A stretch of DNA of 64,000 nucleotides, taken from assembly GCA_029844215.1 (NCBI GenBank), contig CM056724.1, positions 4,830,307 through 4,894,306 on the forward strand, in the 5' to 3' direction. Of this stretch, positions 43,885 through 55,869 are shown in pieces. Both the position numbers and the translations under genes were made by a program. This DNA is from Przewalskia tangutica (lineage: Eukaryota; Streptophyta; Magnoliopsida; Solanales; Solanaceae). A model generated the notes under the pieces. It did not search any database. It saw only the letters and a list, made by a program, of their open reading frames with translations, and had not been told where the DNA came from. The first letter of the stretch is position 1. Each line of letters begins with the position of its first letter.

Positions 43885-46800
43885 CACTCTTGGACTCAAT
43901 CCACCGGATTCTAATTGGTATATGGACTTGAGGCTCGTCGCATAATGACGGCGTCCCAAGGTACACTCTCACCCTATTATAATTTGAGCAAAGAAAATGG
44001 TATTATTGTCGGAAATGGCCATACAATTCCAATAAAAGGTTATGGGTCGAACACACTGTCACCACCACACCCGCCACTAGTTTTAAAAAATGTACTGCAT
44101 GCTCCCAAATTAATAAAAATTTGGTTTTACATTAGGAAGTTTACTAGTGATAATTGGGTTTCATTAAATTTGACCCATTTGGTTTTTCCGCATATGACTT
44201 TCGACGGGAAGCTTCTCATGAGATGTGATAGCGAGGAGCTCTATCCAATAAGTTTACCAAATCCACAGTCTAAAGTTCCTTCCACTTTTGCAGCCTTGGC
44301 TCCATCACTATGGCATGAACGATTGGGACATCCGGGGGAGTCTGTATTGGCCTCTCTTAAACAAAACAATCTTATTTCTTGTACTCAAACTCATGTGTTG
44401 AATAAGTGTCAGGCTTGTGTTCTTGGTAAACATGTTAGGTTGCCATTTACTTCTTCTACTTCATGCACTACTATGCCATTTGATATTTTACATTGTGATA
44501 TTTGGACATCACCTGTTTTGAGTTCCTCAGGTCATAGATACTATTTATTGTTTCTTGATGATTACTCTAATTATTTGTGGACATTCCCTTTGTCGAAAAA
44601 ATCACAAGTGTTTTCCACTTTCCTAAACTTTAGAGCATTTATCCGAACTCAGTTTGAACGGGAGATTAAAAGTATTCAATGTGACAATGGGAGGGAATTT
44701 GACAATAATCAGTTTTGGGATTTTTTCAAAACAAATGGTTTACAATTTCGTTTATCTTGTCCTCACACATCTTTACAGAATGGGAAGGCGGAACGCAAAA
44801 TTAGAACCATTAACAATATTGTGAGAACATCCCTTGCTCATGCTTCTATACCCCCCATTTTTTGACATCATGCACTTCAAATGACAACCTACATGTTAAA
44901 TATCCTTCCCCACAAAAACATGTCTTACCAAGCTCCACTAAAAATACTTTATTTAAGAGAACCCTCATATCATCATTTGAGAGTATTTGGATGTCTTTGC
45001 TACCCCCTATTTCCATCCACCACAATCACAAAACTTGACCCTGGATTACTCAGTGTGTCTTCTTGGGATATCCTACGAATCACCGAGTAGTTACGTGTTA
45101 TGACATTTCTTCCAAACATATGTTTATATGTCGTCATGTAATTTTTGATGAGTCACAATTTCCCTTTGCCAAGATACATGACACAGGGACAAATACTTAT
45201 GATTTTTTGGATGATGATAGGCCCCCGTATCTAACTCATTTCCTCCACGCCGGGACCACAAAAATACTGATCCGGCCCATGGGCGTGGTTCAGGCCCGGT
45301 GAGCGAGAACCCCTACTTTAAACCCGGTGCCGCCCGGTTGGGCGATCTCGACTCGAGCCCAATTCTACACAAAATACTCGGTCGGCCGGTCTGACGGTGG
45401 AGGAATTAGCAATAATCACGGGCGATGGCGTTCATTGCCCATCTCACTCCGACGATGGCGACGGTCCATCGCCCACTAAACCGGCCGGTCGCTCGTAGTC
45501 GACATGGAATTACAAAACCCGATGCAAATCTGATCTCGCGCTCAAGTCTCCAAATCACCTTTGCGCGTAACCACGTATGCGCTCTAAAAGATCCTAATTG
45601 GAAAATGGCCATGGATGATGAATATCATGCTCTAATTAAAAATAGGACATGGGAGTTAGTACCTCGTCCATCTAATGCTAATATAATTCGTTACATGTGA
45701 ATTTTTAGCCATAAAGAAAAATCGATGGATTCTTTTGAGCGTAAGGCCCGACTTGTAGGTGATGGCAAGACTCAGCGGTGGGATTAGATTGCGGCGAGAC
45801 ATTCGATCCGGTGGTTAAACGGAACCATCGAATCGTTCTCGGTTTAGCCTGCCGAAAGGATGGTTACTTCATCAATTGGATGTCAAAAATGCCTTCTTAC
45901 ATGGATATTTGAGTGAAGCGTATCGTCATGCGCAACCGTTAAGTCAGAGATTCTCGTTATCCCAATCATGTGTGTTTACTTAAAAAATCATTATATGGAC
46001 TCAAACAGGCTCCCAGGACTTGGTACAAGCGGTTTGTAGATTTTGTGTTCAACATGGGTTTCTCAAACAGCCGTTCGGATAATTCACTATTTATTTATCA
46101 ACAGGGAAATCATACTGCCTATATTCTCTTATATGTAGATGATATTATCCTAACAGCCTCTTCAGACTCTCTTCGCAAGGATATCATGACCAAGCTGAGT
46201 TCCGAATTTGCTATGAAGGATCTTGGTCCACTTCACTACTTTCTAGGTATTGCGGTGACACGTCATGCAGGTGGTTTATTTCTTTCCCAGAAGAAGTATG
46301 CATCAGAAATCGTAGAACGGGCTGGAATGTCATCTTGCAAACCGTCTGCAACTCCAGTAGATACCAAGTCAAAACTGAGTGCCATTTCCAGTAGTCCTTT
46401 TGCTAATCCGACATTATATCGCAGCTTGGCAGGAGCTTTACAATATCTCACATTCACGGGCGGATATTACATATGCGGTCAACAAGTGTGTTTGTTCACG
46501 CAATCCTATGGAAGAACATATCGCATGCGCTCAGCGTATTATGCGATATATTGAGCACTCGAATTATGGATTGCATCTATGCCGTCTTCATGACCAAGCT
46601 TGTCACTCTGCGGATCTGGCGGCGGGATGTCGGACACCGACGCTCCACCTCTGGTTATTGCGTCTTCCCGTTGATAATTTAATCTCACGGTCCTCAGGCA
46701 ACCAACCGTATCACGTTCGATCTTTGAAGGCCGAATCTGAATGCGGTAGCGATGTTGTGTCGACTTCATGCGGATTCGAATCTTTTACTTGAGCTTCATT

Positions 46801-46960
46801 TTCCTATTCGAAGCTACCGTGGTATCTTGTGATAACATTAGTGCAATTTATCTCTCCGAAATCCAATCCATCATCAACGCATATTGAGTTAGATATTCAT
46901 TTTGTCAGTGAAAGGGTGGCTCGCGGACAGTGCGAGTGTTACGTGTCGACGCGACATCAG
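43885..46960 (+). pseudogene. Copia 2 pol, broken
   Basis: The protease-region frame and integrase are fused in one 316-codon open stretch (43915-44865). This has ERLGHPGES, the zinc-binding CQACVLGK, and the integrase core with HCDIW, QCDNGREF and KAERK, so the D-D-E triad residues are present. RT follows in pieces: KDPNWKMAMDDEYHALI at 45585, SLYGLKQAPRTWYKRF at 45985 and YVDDIILTAS at 46133. RNase H remains only as fragments near 46600-46950. Stops and frameshifts between the pieces make it non-functional as read. Confidence 0.87.
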
Positions 46961-47050
46961 TTGCGGATATCTTCACAAAAGGGCTTACGATCTTATTTGA
47001 AGAATTTGGGACGATCTCAAAGATTCGCCTCTCATAAACCATTTGCGAAG

Positions 47051-47319
47051 TGTTAGAATATTATGTTAGCTGTGTAATTAATTGGTCATATTATGATAGA
47101 ATATTATGTTAGAATATTCTAGATACATAATTAATTAGTAATATTATATTTATGTAGAATCCTAATATATATGGTAGGAAGACATTATTAGGTAGGATTT
47201 CTTAGTTATTATGAGGCATGATTTCCTCCTCATAATTAATGTATATTACTTGTATATATTCTCCCTTAGGAGATGAAGAATAATCAAGGAAAATTTTCCA
47301 ATTCTAAATATTTCTTACA
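47051..47319 (+). repeat. 3' LTR of Copia 2
   Basis: 269 bp, same ends as the 5' LTR, followed by GGATT. Confidence 0.93.
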
Positions 47320-47324
47320 GGATT

Positions 47325-49266
47325 TACGACCTAGATTTTTATTTTGTCACCAATTCAATTTCCATTTACGTTTTTTCTGTTTTTCTTATCGAGAAATAGA
47401 TCTCTTTACTTTCCGCCTAAAGAAAAGTTAAGGAAGCACATACGCGCACAAGTAAAATTATATCAGAATTCATGTATTACTTCATTTGTTCCATATTAGT
47501 TGTTATGTTTTGCTTTTCGGAGGTTAATTTGATCAATCTTCGAAGTTAAATTAAATTATATTAATATTAGACATTTTATCTGGATGCAAGTATCACGATT
47601 CAATTGTCATAATTCGTTACTGTTCTTATTAAAATTAGTTAACACCACAACTTTGATCCTTAAACATATTGTACTACTTACGTAGGCTACTACTTCTACC
47701 AGCCCATTAATTAATTAAGTACTAGAAGTTGTGGACCAAATCTACTTTTAGAAGTTTCCTTAATCTCTAAGTGAATGCATGAAAGAGACTTTCACTAAGA
47801 TCTCTATTATTCTCAATATATTTATTAATTTGAAGTTCAGTTGCGTCACGTATTCAGATATATAAGAAGAACTTATCAATTACCTAATCCAAGTTTATTA
47901 TTTTATTTGTTAGGCGCCATAATTAGTTGTGCTTGATGATAATGCAATACTGTCCTGTTTACGTTCATTCGATTGAGTCTATCAGACGTAATTTAAAGTT
48001 CAAAGTATAATGCATATCCATAACATAATTCATCGTCTTTGAATGACTTGTTCCAATAATTAATCATTATATATTTTCCAGTACAATCATTCAATTTTTG
48101 AATGAAGTAGCTTTTCATCTTTAATGTTCTACTTTTAAGGCTTTTAGGTTCCTATATTATTCTTGATACCACTAACGCCTTCATTTTTAATTTTTTTTTT
48201 TTGAAAAATAAATACTTCTAATATATAAGAAGTTTGACCAAACAAACTACTTTAATTTTCACTAATACGAGCTTTCGTAAGGGCAAGTTCATTGGATATA
48301 TAGGCAACACCAATTAGCTCCATTTTCTACACTTTATGTTATTGCATATTTTCAACCTAAAAATTTTCAATTTTTTGTTGAGATGGAATAAATTGTACTT
48401 TTTGGTCGAGAACCTTCTATCTTGAATTTATGAAGTTTAAAATGTGAGTACAAAAGCGTTGAAAATTTATTAAACGTAAAATAAAGTTAATCCTATTAAT
48501 TATAACTCGAATAATTGGGGTCACGCACGTCGAAAACTTCGTTTCCACACACATGCACACGTTGTACCAAAGATCATAAATTTTATAAGTGGAAGAGATA
48601 TTGGTACGTATACAAAATGTTTTAGACGTAAGTTAATAGACAGTTATTGGTCAAATGTTAATGGTTTCACGTTGGTAAATGAAGGAAGAAATGTACAATG
48701 TGTGAAAGATGTGATAACTTGGGGTGACGCACAGGGTAAACCCCAGACTGACGCTAGGACTTGGGGTGTATTCAATTCTAATATGTGATAACTTTAATTT
48801 ATTTGATGTTCGTCACCCTTCTCCTCCTCCTTAATTCCTCTGCTAGTTTAGCTCAATATCCGTAGACGCAACAAATAATTCCTCTACAAGATATAGAAAT
48901 TTATGAAGTAAGTTATGGCTAATAATAAACATTTTTTAGAGTTTGGTTGTTGAGTGAAGTGTGTTCTGACGAAAGATTAATAATGATATCTCACTTTTAA
49001 TTGAAGTAAGTAATGTAAAGTTGAAAGTTAACGTAAAAATGTCTTTCGCGAAGTTATCTTTCTCATTTTCATGAAAATAACTTTGGTTGTACCAAAACCA
49101 TTAAATAATTTTCTCTTTGAAATATTTTCCTAAAAAAGTATTTATTCCTATACTAAAAAACTTAACGCTCTTCCATACTCCACACAATTTAACCAAAACA
49201 TTCACTGGTTAGTTGTTTTATTTCTAAACCAAATTATGTATAATTTTGAAAATCTTTAAAATCGTT
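47325..49266. other. Gene-free AT-rich spacer
   Basis: No domain-bearing ORF, no exon series and no paired terminal repeats. A T-run and short AT repeats are the only features. Confidence 0.4.
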
Positions 49267-49269
49267 TAA

Positions 49270-50440
49270 GTGCATGTTTGGATTAGATTTTGGATATCCA
49301 AAATCAATTCTAGGTACATACTTTCATGAAAATTAGAAAATTAACATGTTTGACTGACCAAAATCAATTATATCAGAATCAATCATGGTCTCCAGAATTG
49401 ATTTTGGCATAAGCTAAAATTTGTAGCTTCTGCCATAATCAATTCTGGCAGAATCAATTTTGTCATTTATTTCAATTTGAATTTTACTCTTTTCTTTATT
49501 ACCCTCTTTAATTTTCATCAACAACTCTATCCACTTTCATTACTCTCTTTAAATATCTAGAAATAATTACTAAAAAAAAAATCAAAAATACAACTTTCAT
49601 TACCCTCTTTAAATATCTATAAATAATTACTAAAAAATGAAATATAACCCATTCGGAATTGCAATTACCTCGACGAGGTTTGGGACAAGCAACACGAATC
49701 ATAGAATTAGCGCCACAATTCATCATTAGGAATTAATCGCCATCAAGGGAAAAACATTGGGACAGGGCTCTTGAAAGTGGTCCGTGGTGATAGAAAACTA
49801 AATAATTCTCCTTAATCTACTTCCCTCATTTGGTAATACACCTTCTTTAAAAAAAATATAACTTATCTTCATTTTAATAAAATATAATTGCTGGAATCAA
49901 CATTAAATTATTAAATATCAACTTTTATATAAGTTGTACTTTAAATAATGAAAAAATATTACCGTAATTAATGAATCAACATTAATTCATATATATTTTT
50001 ATGATAATATTAATTCATTTCTTTTATTTATAATTGAGGATTAATATAGTTAATTCCTATTTATTTAGAATTGAAGGGTAATTTTTATTGTTATGTTAAA
50101 TTTAGCGTGTTAATAATGAATTCTTATTATGAGTTTCAAAATAATTATGGTATTTTAATATTTAATATTTAAATTTAAGTACTATATTGCACTTTAAATT
50201 CTATTATCTATTTGTAATTTTTATTTATATACTTTCATGTTTTAGTAATTTATATTTATATATATTGACTAAATATCCATTTTGGTAATTCTACATTCAA
50301 AAATAGTTTTGATCAAAACTATCCAAACATAAATCAATTATAACAATCACTTTTACATTATTGCATCCAAACATAAATCAATTATACCAGAATCAATTCT
50401 ATCAGAATCAATTTTACCCACCGCTAATCCAAACACACCC
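49270..50440. mobile_element. Tourist-like (PIF/Harbinger) MITE, copy 2, with extra internal sequence
   Basis: TAA flanks both ends (49267-49269, 50441-50443). The left end gtgcatgtttggattagatt and the right end ctaatccaaacacaccc are inverted repeats. Subterminal palindromes of the attctggcagaatc type and the cctctttaaatatctagaaa block show it is the inverted relative of 3865-4565. It is 470 bp longer. A non-AT-rich stretch at about 49650-49800 has no counterpart in copy 1 and could be captured sequence. Confidence 0.75.
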
Positions 50441-50677
50441 TAAGTTTATTTTTGAACCAACTAACAGTGCATGCGGACAAGTAAAGGAATTTGTTTTCTA
50501 TGTTTGGACAACCTATAAGACAGACAAACACATGCTAAAATTTTAAATACAGTAGCAATATTCAGGGAATAAAATTTGCCAGACAATTTTGCTTTTTTAT
50601 AGCTGCCCTTTCCTCTCATGTGCACTGTCTCTTAATATGGAATTATATCAACTTTTAAGTACAACACTTAAATTAGA

Positions 50678-51052
50678 AAAGGATCAAAATATCCCTCTAA
50701 TTTCAAAAATTAGCTAGTATTATCACCCGTTATAAGTTAGGGTCAAAATATCATTCCTGTTAGTAAAGTTTATAAAAATATCCCTAATTTTTGGAAAACT
50801 TCCAAATCAATCCAAATAATCCTATTTATTTTGATATGGGTCAATTTCGTTTAGTGGGTCGGGACAGGTTAAAAGAGGGATCGGGCATTTCCAAATGAAA
50901 TCGAGTTATTTGGATTGATTGGAGTTCTATCAAATGAGGGATATTTTTATGAACTTTGATAAAGGGAGGAGTATTTTTTACCCCAAGTTGTAACGGGGTA
51001 AAAACTAGCCAATTTATGAAAGTAGCGGGATATATTTTATCATTTTCCCTTT
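50678..51052. mobile_element. Foldback MITE
   Basis: The left part (aaaggatcaaaatatccctc, then attagctagtattatcaccc) is the imperfect reverse complement of the right part (gggtaaaaactagccaattt, then gggatatattttatcatttt). The centre carries tcaatccaaataat and its inverted copy attatttggattga-type words. Non-coding. Confidence 0.6.
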
Positions 51053-51479
51053 ATGTAATTACGACCATTTCTTCTCTTTTTTTCCAAACATTTCCTCTCA
51101 AATCAAATTTAGCGTCGGAATTAGAAAATTTAATAAAGAATTTTAAGAAAATGCAAACCTGCACGGTGCATAAGTACACTTAACTATCCCATTTATATTG
51201 TATAACTATTTAACGAGTGAAATCAATAAACCCTTCACACACTTAGTTCCGCCATTGAAGTCAACCCCATTCAATTGGTGAAAAGAACAACCTCATTCAA
51301 GCTATAAGCACTAACTACAAGTAAGTACCTCAAACCTAACCACATAAATATATGTCTAGATTAGGTGAAGTTACCTTGAAAAATAAGTAACAAAGATACT
51401 CAATTGTTTCCACTTTGAGATTGAGAGAGAGTATTTCAAAAACCTCATATGCTTGTTTGTTTTGTTGTTGTAATCGTCT

Positions 51480-51745
51480 AATGTTGGCAATTGGGCGGGA
51501 ACGGGTACCCTTTCCCGCATTCGTATTCGTCAGAAAATTTTATATTTGTCACCTACCCGTCATCCATCGCGGATACATTTTCAACATCTATATCTGTCTA
51601 GGCGGGTATATTCTTAAATCCACACCCGCTTCACCACCAAAAACTACGCTATTTTTGTACAAATATATTTATAGTTGGCGGGTATAAGGTTGGCGATAGG
51701 ATGCGGGGCGGGGCAGGCGAGTATGAGACGGGTATAATTGAAAGT
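51480..51745. repeat. GGGTA/CGGGTA-rich inverted repeat (MITE-like)
   Basis: gggcgggaacgggtaccctt, cacctacccgtcatcc and gggcggggcaggcgagtatg make a GC-rich interrupted inverted repeat in AT-rich surroundings. The same word set (gcgggta, tacccg) recurs in the third intron of FRA8 at 58.8-59.2 kb. Confidence 0.5.
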
Positions 51746-51969
51746 ATATGTATGTCCTAAAGACAATCTGTATTAGGACACAATGTACTTTATACACATT
51801 CATATTTATATTAATGATGATTAATATTATGACAATTTGCATTTGTTGAATTATTAGTTGATTGTTTATAATATTCTATAAATGCATCCCTAGAGGTTAC
51901 ATGTTTATTAATGATGTGAGATTTAATGTTATAACGTAACTCTTAAATTACCTCGACTAATGATCATCG

Positions 51970-53560
51970 AAATAGGTGACTATTCTGAATGGTTGCAAAA
52001 CTACCTCCCTATCTTTTTCGAATTTCTCTCCAAAAAAAAATCAAGTGACTATTCTGAATGGTTGCAAACATTCAGAATCAGTACCTCCAAACCTAAGAAT
52101 TTATTCATTCATTCATTTTCAATTCTGAATTTCATCTTCAACTCAAAAATTTCATTCTATGTGATATACTGTCGTTGAGTGGTTCGCTGCTACCGGAATT
52201 TGGAGTACTACTATTCTGGTAAGATAATCGTTCTATCCTGGGAGGCGATATTCCGTTAACCTCGAGTACTGTGAGAGGAATAATTTTCTTAAGGACACAC
52301 TTTGAACTAAGTGGGCTCGATTATATTCTGAAATTATTTTTCAAAACAGATTCTGTTTTCGTTTATTGTTTCATGATCAATTTACTGTTAAGTAATGTTT
52401 ATATCGTGTAATCTGTTTCACTAAGTGATTAACAGATTGTGTTGAAACATTATTTAGCCAAATACAAATTATTATACCAACAAGATAAAAGTCCTTAAAC
52501 TTGAGGTCAATATCACTTTGTTTACGGAGTAATGTACTTTGATCTTGTCCTAAGCTCAAATGTCTTATAGGTTGAGACGCGACTTGTTTTGGGTGCATTA
52601 CGAAGTAGATTAAAGGTGGTATGTGAGCCAAGATTAGGATTCATTCCTTGAATGTGTATTCGAGTGAACGCTCAGGTACTCATATGGTATTAGGTTGACT
52701 AAGTCATTGACCAATGCAATTGACATGTCTGTGACATGGTCCTGTTGTCAACTAATATGGATGAGTTATAATAATCAAGCATTTGGATAGACACTTAACA
52801 GATTATAAGCTTGATTGAGTGTGTCATGAATGAAAATATTTTATCTTCCCACATATAGGTTCAGTTCACATGTTTTTTGTAGCTAAACTTTACATATTGG
52901 GTTCGTCTTCCGGTGCAGTCTAGGAGTTACGCGAAGATCCTAATGTAATTAGTGACGATATGTAAAGGCATGAAGGGTAACATTAAGTCAAATGTTCCGT
53001 CGATTGAAGGATGTAATTAGAAGGAGATTACCTATATGTTCGGTTGATGACCGAGACATTACAATGGGAAAATAGGCAGAAAATAGGACGGGACCGCGGT
53101 GCCTTGATTCAGAACGGTGCGAGAACACGTGCGGCCGCGGTGCCTGCTGCGAGGCCGCGGTGCGGTCGTGTCTCGATCGAATTTACCGATTCGTTCTGCT
53201 GGGCCTGGCCCTACTGAAACCCTTGAGCTCTTATTTTATCCTATAAATAGGAGGTTCTTCTTCTCATTTAAACACACCAAACCTAAGAGAGGTAAATCTC
53301 TTCCAAAGCTCTGTCAGAATCCCTAGCATTCCTAACTTAGCAGATTATATCATAGTTTCTTGAACTTACAAATCGAAGGACGTTTGCGTGTGCACCCTCG
53401 GACTACACAAGGCTCGAAGATTTCAACTTCTTGGCTGATTGCTTCAAATGTAAGTCTTCTGTCGAAGTTTTACATTTGCTTTGTGCTTTGTATTTACATT
53501 ACATATACTTCAGTTTGACCGCTTATGTCGGGTTTGAAACATAATTTTTCAAATTTCGTT
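51970..53560 (+). mobile_element. LTR-retrotransposon remnant
   Basis: cctgggaggcgatattccgt and actgtgagaggaataatttt at 52230-52295, plus a GC-rich block repeating gccgcggtgc at 53090-53165 and tcctataaatagg at 53236, read like LTR or leader sequence of a large retroelement. A 24-bp direct repeat (gtgactattctgaatggttg...) occurs at 51976 and 52044. No matching second LTR was found. Confidence 0.4.
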
Positions 53561-53562
53561 GC

Positions 53563-53910
53563 GTGTACGAACCCGACGTAAACACCTACAATAACTGCAA
53601 ATCCACCATCTATTCATATCCGTCAAAGTTATACTCATACGCGCCCCAACTGGGATGGGTGCGGTGCGAAATCCGCAAAATTATACCCACCTGCATCCCT
53701 AACTCCTACATTTTGAGGGATATATGTTGCTGTGGCTGGTATGATACGTGGGAGGAACCCAGAGGGAAAATGCACCTCCCGCAAACGTGGGATGATTTTG
53801 CTGAGGCTTTTATTGATCACTTATTGCCCGTGGAGGTTAGGGAGGCTCGAGCTATGTACTTCAAAGCTAATGACATAGTAATATGTCTAAGATTATTTGA
53901 TCACAACTAA
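53563..53910 (+). pseudogene. Retrotransposon gag fragment (Gypsy-like)
   Basis: The segment TWDDFAEAFIDHLLPVEVRE, then ARAMYFKAN is the conserved core of Ty3/Gypsy-type gag proteins. It is preceded by unrelated sequence and ends at a stop after about 50 matching residues. It is the only coding relic of this element seen here. Confidence 0.65.
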
Positions 53911-54975
53911 AATTAATCTCTTGAATTTATGACAATATAGTACACACTTTTCATTCGTTAGTTTGAATAGACCAGTATTATGTATATCAACAACATACTC
54001 AATATATACTCTCACAAAATGGGTTTGAAGGATAAGATGTGCGCATATCTTATTCTTATCTGGAAGAGAGGTTATTTTCCGATATATAGATCCGTCTTAT
54101 GTGTGACGAATTATTCATGTAGACTCTTAATAGAGATTGAGCATATTTTAAAAGTATTTTATTCTTATTCTACTTATAAAGTGTAATTGACATCGTCACA
54201 GAAATACAACGAATTTAGAATGTAAGTTTTCAAAGCCCTTGAATTTAGACTTTGAATAAAAAAGATCACGATTTACATAACATTTCACACACTTTATATG
54301 TGAAATACATGAAGAAACAAGTTGAAATTCTTGACCAAATAAGAAAGTACGTAGTAACGTTCAAGGACTAAATCCATTCTCAAAATATCACACTTGCACA
54401 AATCTAGATCTCACCGTCCAACGTTTTAATAGGACCTGTCAGAAATTTAGCATTAATTCCAAAGTATGTGAAAGTGGTTAATTAATGTGATCATAAATAG
54501 CTCTATTTATCAATACTTATCAACTAAAGAGAGTGTTTGACCTTCCATCTTTAAGATAAGAATTATTTTTTCACCTTACATTCGATATTTGTTTTTAACG
54601 CATATTAATTCTGATTCGCATAAAAATTCAAATTTGATATAGAAAAACCACTCCCTGTCAAAAATAATATTAGTATTATTAGTCTTAATTTTTGTTTTTC
54701 GCATAGTATTTGATATCTGTTTTGAGCCTCGACTAATTTAGATTTAAGTCAAAAAGTTCAAACTAAAAGGTTAATCGCTTTCTATGATTCTATTTCTACA
54801 TAAGATTTTTATTTCCCACTTGTTATTTTCTTTGGGCCTTGAGCCCTAAACTAATTCAAATTTGCGCTTAATTTAACAGATAAATTATTTCAAATTGAAG
54901 ATAATTCGATTCTTAATGGTTAAAACTCGATATTTTTTAATTAAAAATGAAGTGATAGCCATGTTTAGTGGTTTC
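53911..54975. other. Gene-free AT-rich spacer
   Basis: No recognisable coding or repeat structure. Confidence 0.4.
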
Positions 54976-54992
54976 AACTTGTATAATTACAC

Positions 54993-55195
54993 CCGCAAGG
55001 GTAGTCAAGTTGGTGTAGCAGTAGAGCGCGGAACCGCAATCTCCGACATAAATCTTCTTGGTTGAGTCTGTCACACATGACTTGTCAAGTGTGGTTAATT
55101 GGCTGACGTGGTTTGCAAGCTATTGCGTCAGTCCAAGATTTACCCAGAGCACACTCGAAAGAATATCAACCGCGAGTTTCTTTATCAACCAAAAA
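54993..55195 (+). mobile_element. SINE, same family as the one in the F-box gene
   Basis: The 203-bp element has a tRNA-like head (agtcaagttggtgtagcagt), the body words ggctgacgtggtttgcaagc and tattgcgtcagtcc, and a short A tail. Flanking AACTTGTATAATTACAC (54976-54992) and AACTTGTACAATTACAC (55196-55212) are a 17-bp target duplication with one mismatch. It lies about 670 bp upstream of the FRA8-like start codon. Confidence 0.9.
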
Positions 55196-55639
55196 AACTT
55201 GTACAATTACACTTTCACAAGACAATACAATTAATTTGAATTCACCTTGAAAATAAGGCAAAGATATATTTAAAGCCATCGTTCAGTTAATTTTAATATT
55301 TTGGCTCAAGTTCTTTATTTATATTAAAAATTCATTTAATATGATACTCTCTACGTTTCTTAATAAATCGTTGTTTAGATATATTTTTTAAATAAGTAAT
55401 TTTTTAGAATTTCAAAAATACTTTATAGTCTTGGACAAGTTCTTTCAAAAATGTCATTGTTTAAATAATTTATGTAGAACCAAATAAGCAAAATAGATCA
55501 TGTTTCCAACTTGTGAAATTACACTTCCACACGACATTACAATTAAACTTAAATATCATATTAAAAGCCACCTTAGAAACCATGAACAATACCGCTATTC
55601 ATTCTCCTCCATCACAACACAATGTAACCTTTCTGTAAC

Positions 55640-55682
55640 CCTTTCTCTCTCTTCTCATTTTCTCTCTCTCTTTACTCTGCAA
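55640..55682 (+). promoter_or_regulatory. Pyrimidine-rich (CT) patch, probable 5' UTR or promoter of FRA8
   Basis: A dense CT run (ctttctctctcttctcattt and following) precedes the FRA8-like ATG by about 190 bp. CT-rich patches are common around plant transcription starts and 5' UTRs. No TATA box was identified with confidence. Confidence 0.4.
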
Positions 55683-55869
55683 CTTCATGATCTCCATGAT
55701 TATTTTTTTCCTTGGGAAACAAACCTGAACCAATTACTTTATTCATTTTATTTCATTTGTTGTTCAAGTTAAAACGAACTTCTAACAAACCTGTCTTCTT
55801 CAACACCAAATTTGACAACCCCATTTCTCCTTCTTTCGAGGGGTTTAAGATAAATCCCAGAAAACAAAA

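Larger units (their letters stand above)
42319..47319 (+). mobile_element. Copia LTR retrotransposon 2
   Basis: LTRs of 269 bp each (42319-42587 and 47051-47319) start TGTTAG and end TTACA, and differ at about three bases. The element is 5001 bp, flanked by perfect GGATT duplications (42314-42318, 47320-47324). The primer-binding site tggtatcaga follows the 5' LTR. No convincing polypurine tract precedes the 3' LTR. Domain order gag, protease, integrase, RT, RNase H shows Copia. Frames are broken at many points. It lies 61 bp after a TRIM, in gene-free DNA. Confidence 0.95.

Noticed and set aside
43409..43972. 187-codon minus-strand ORF
   Set aside because: Antisense to the G/C-rich gag end of Copia 2; low complexity, no domain.
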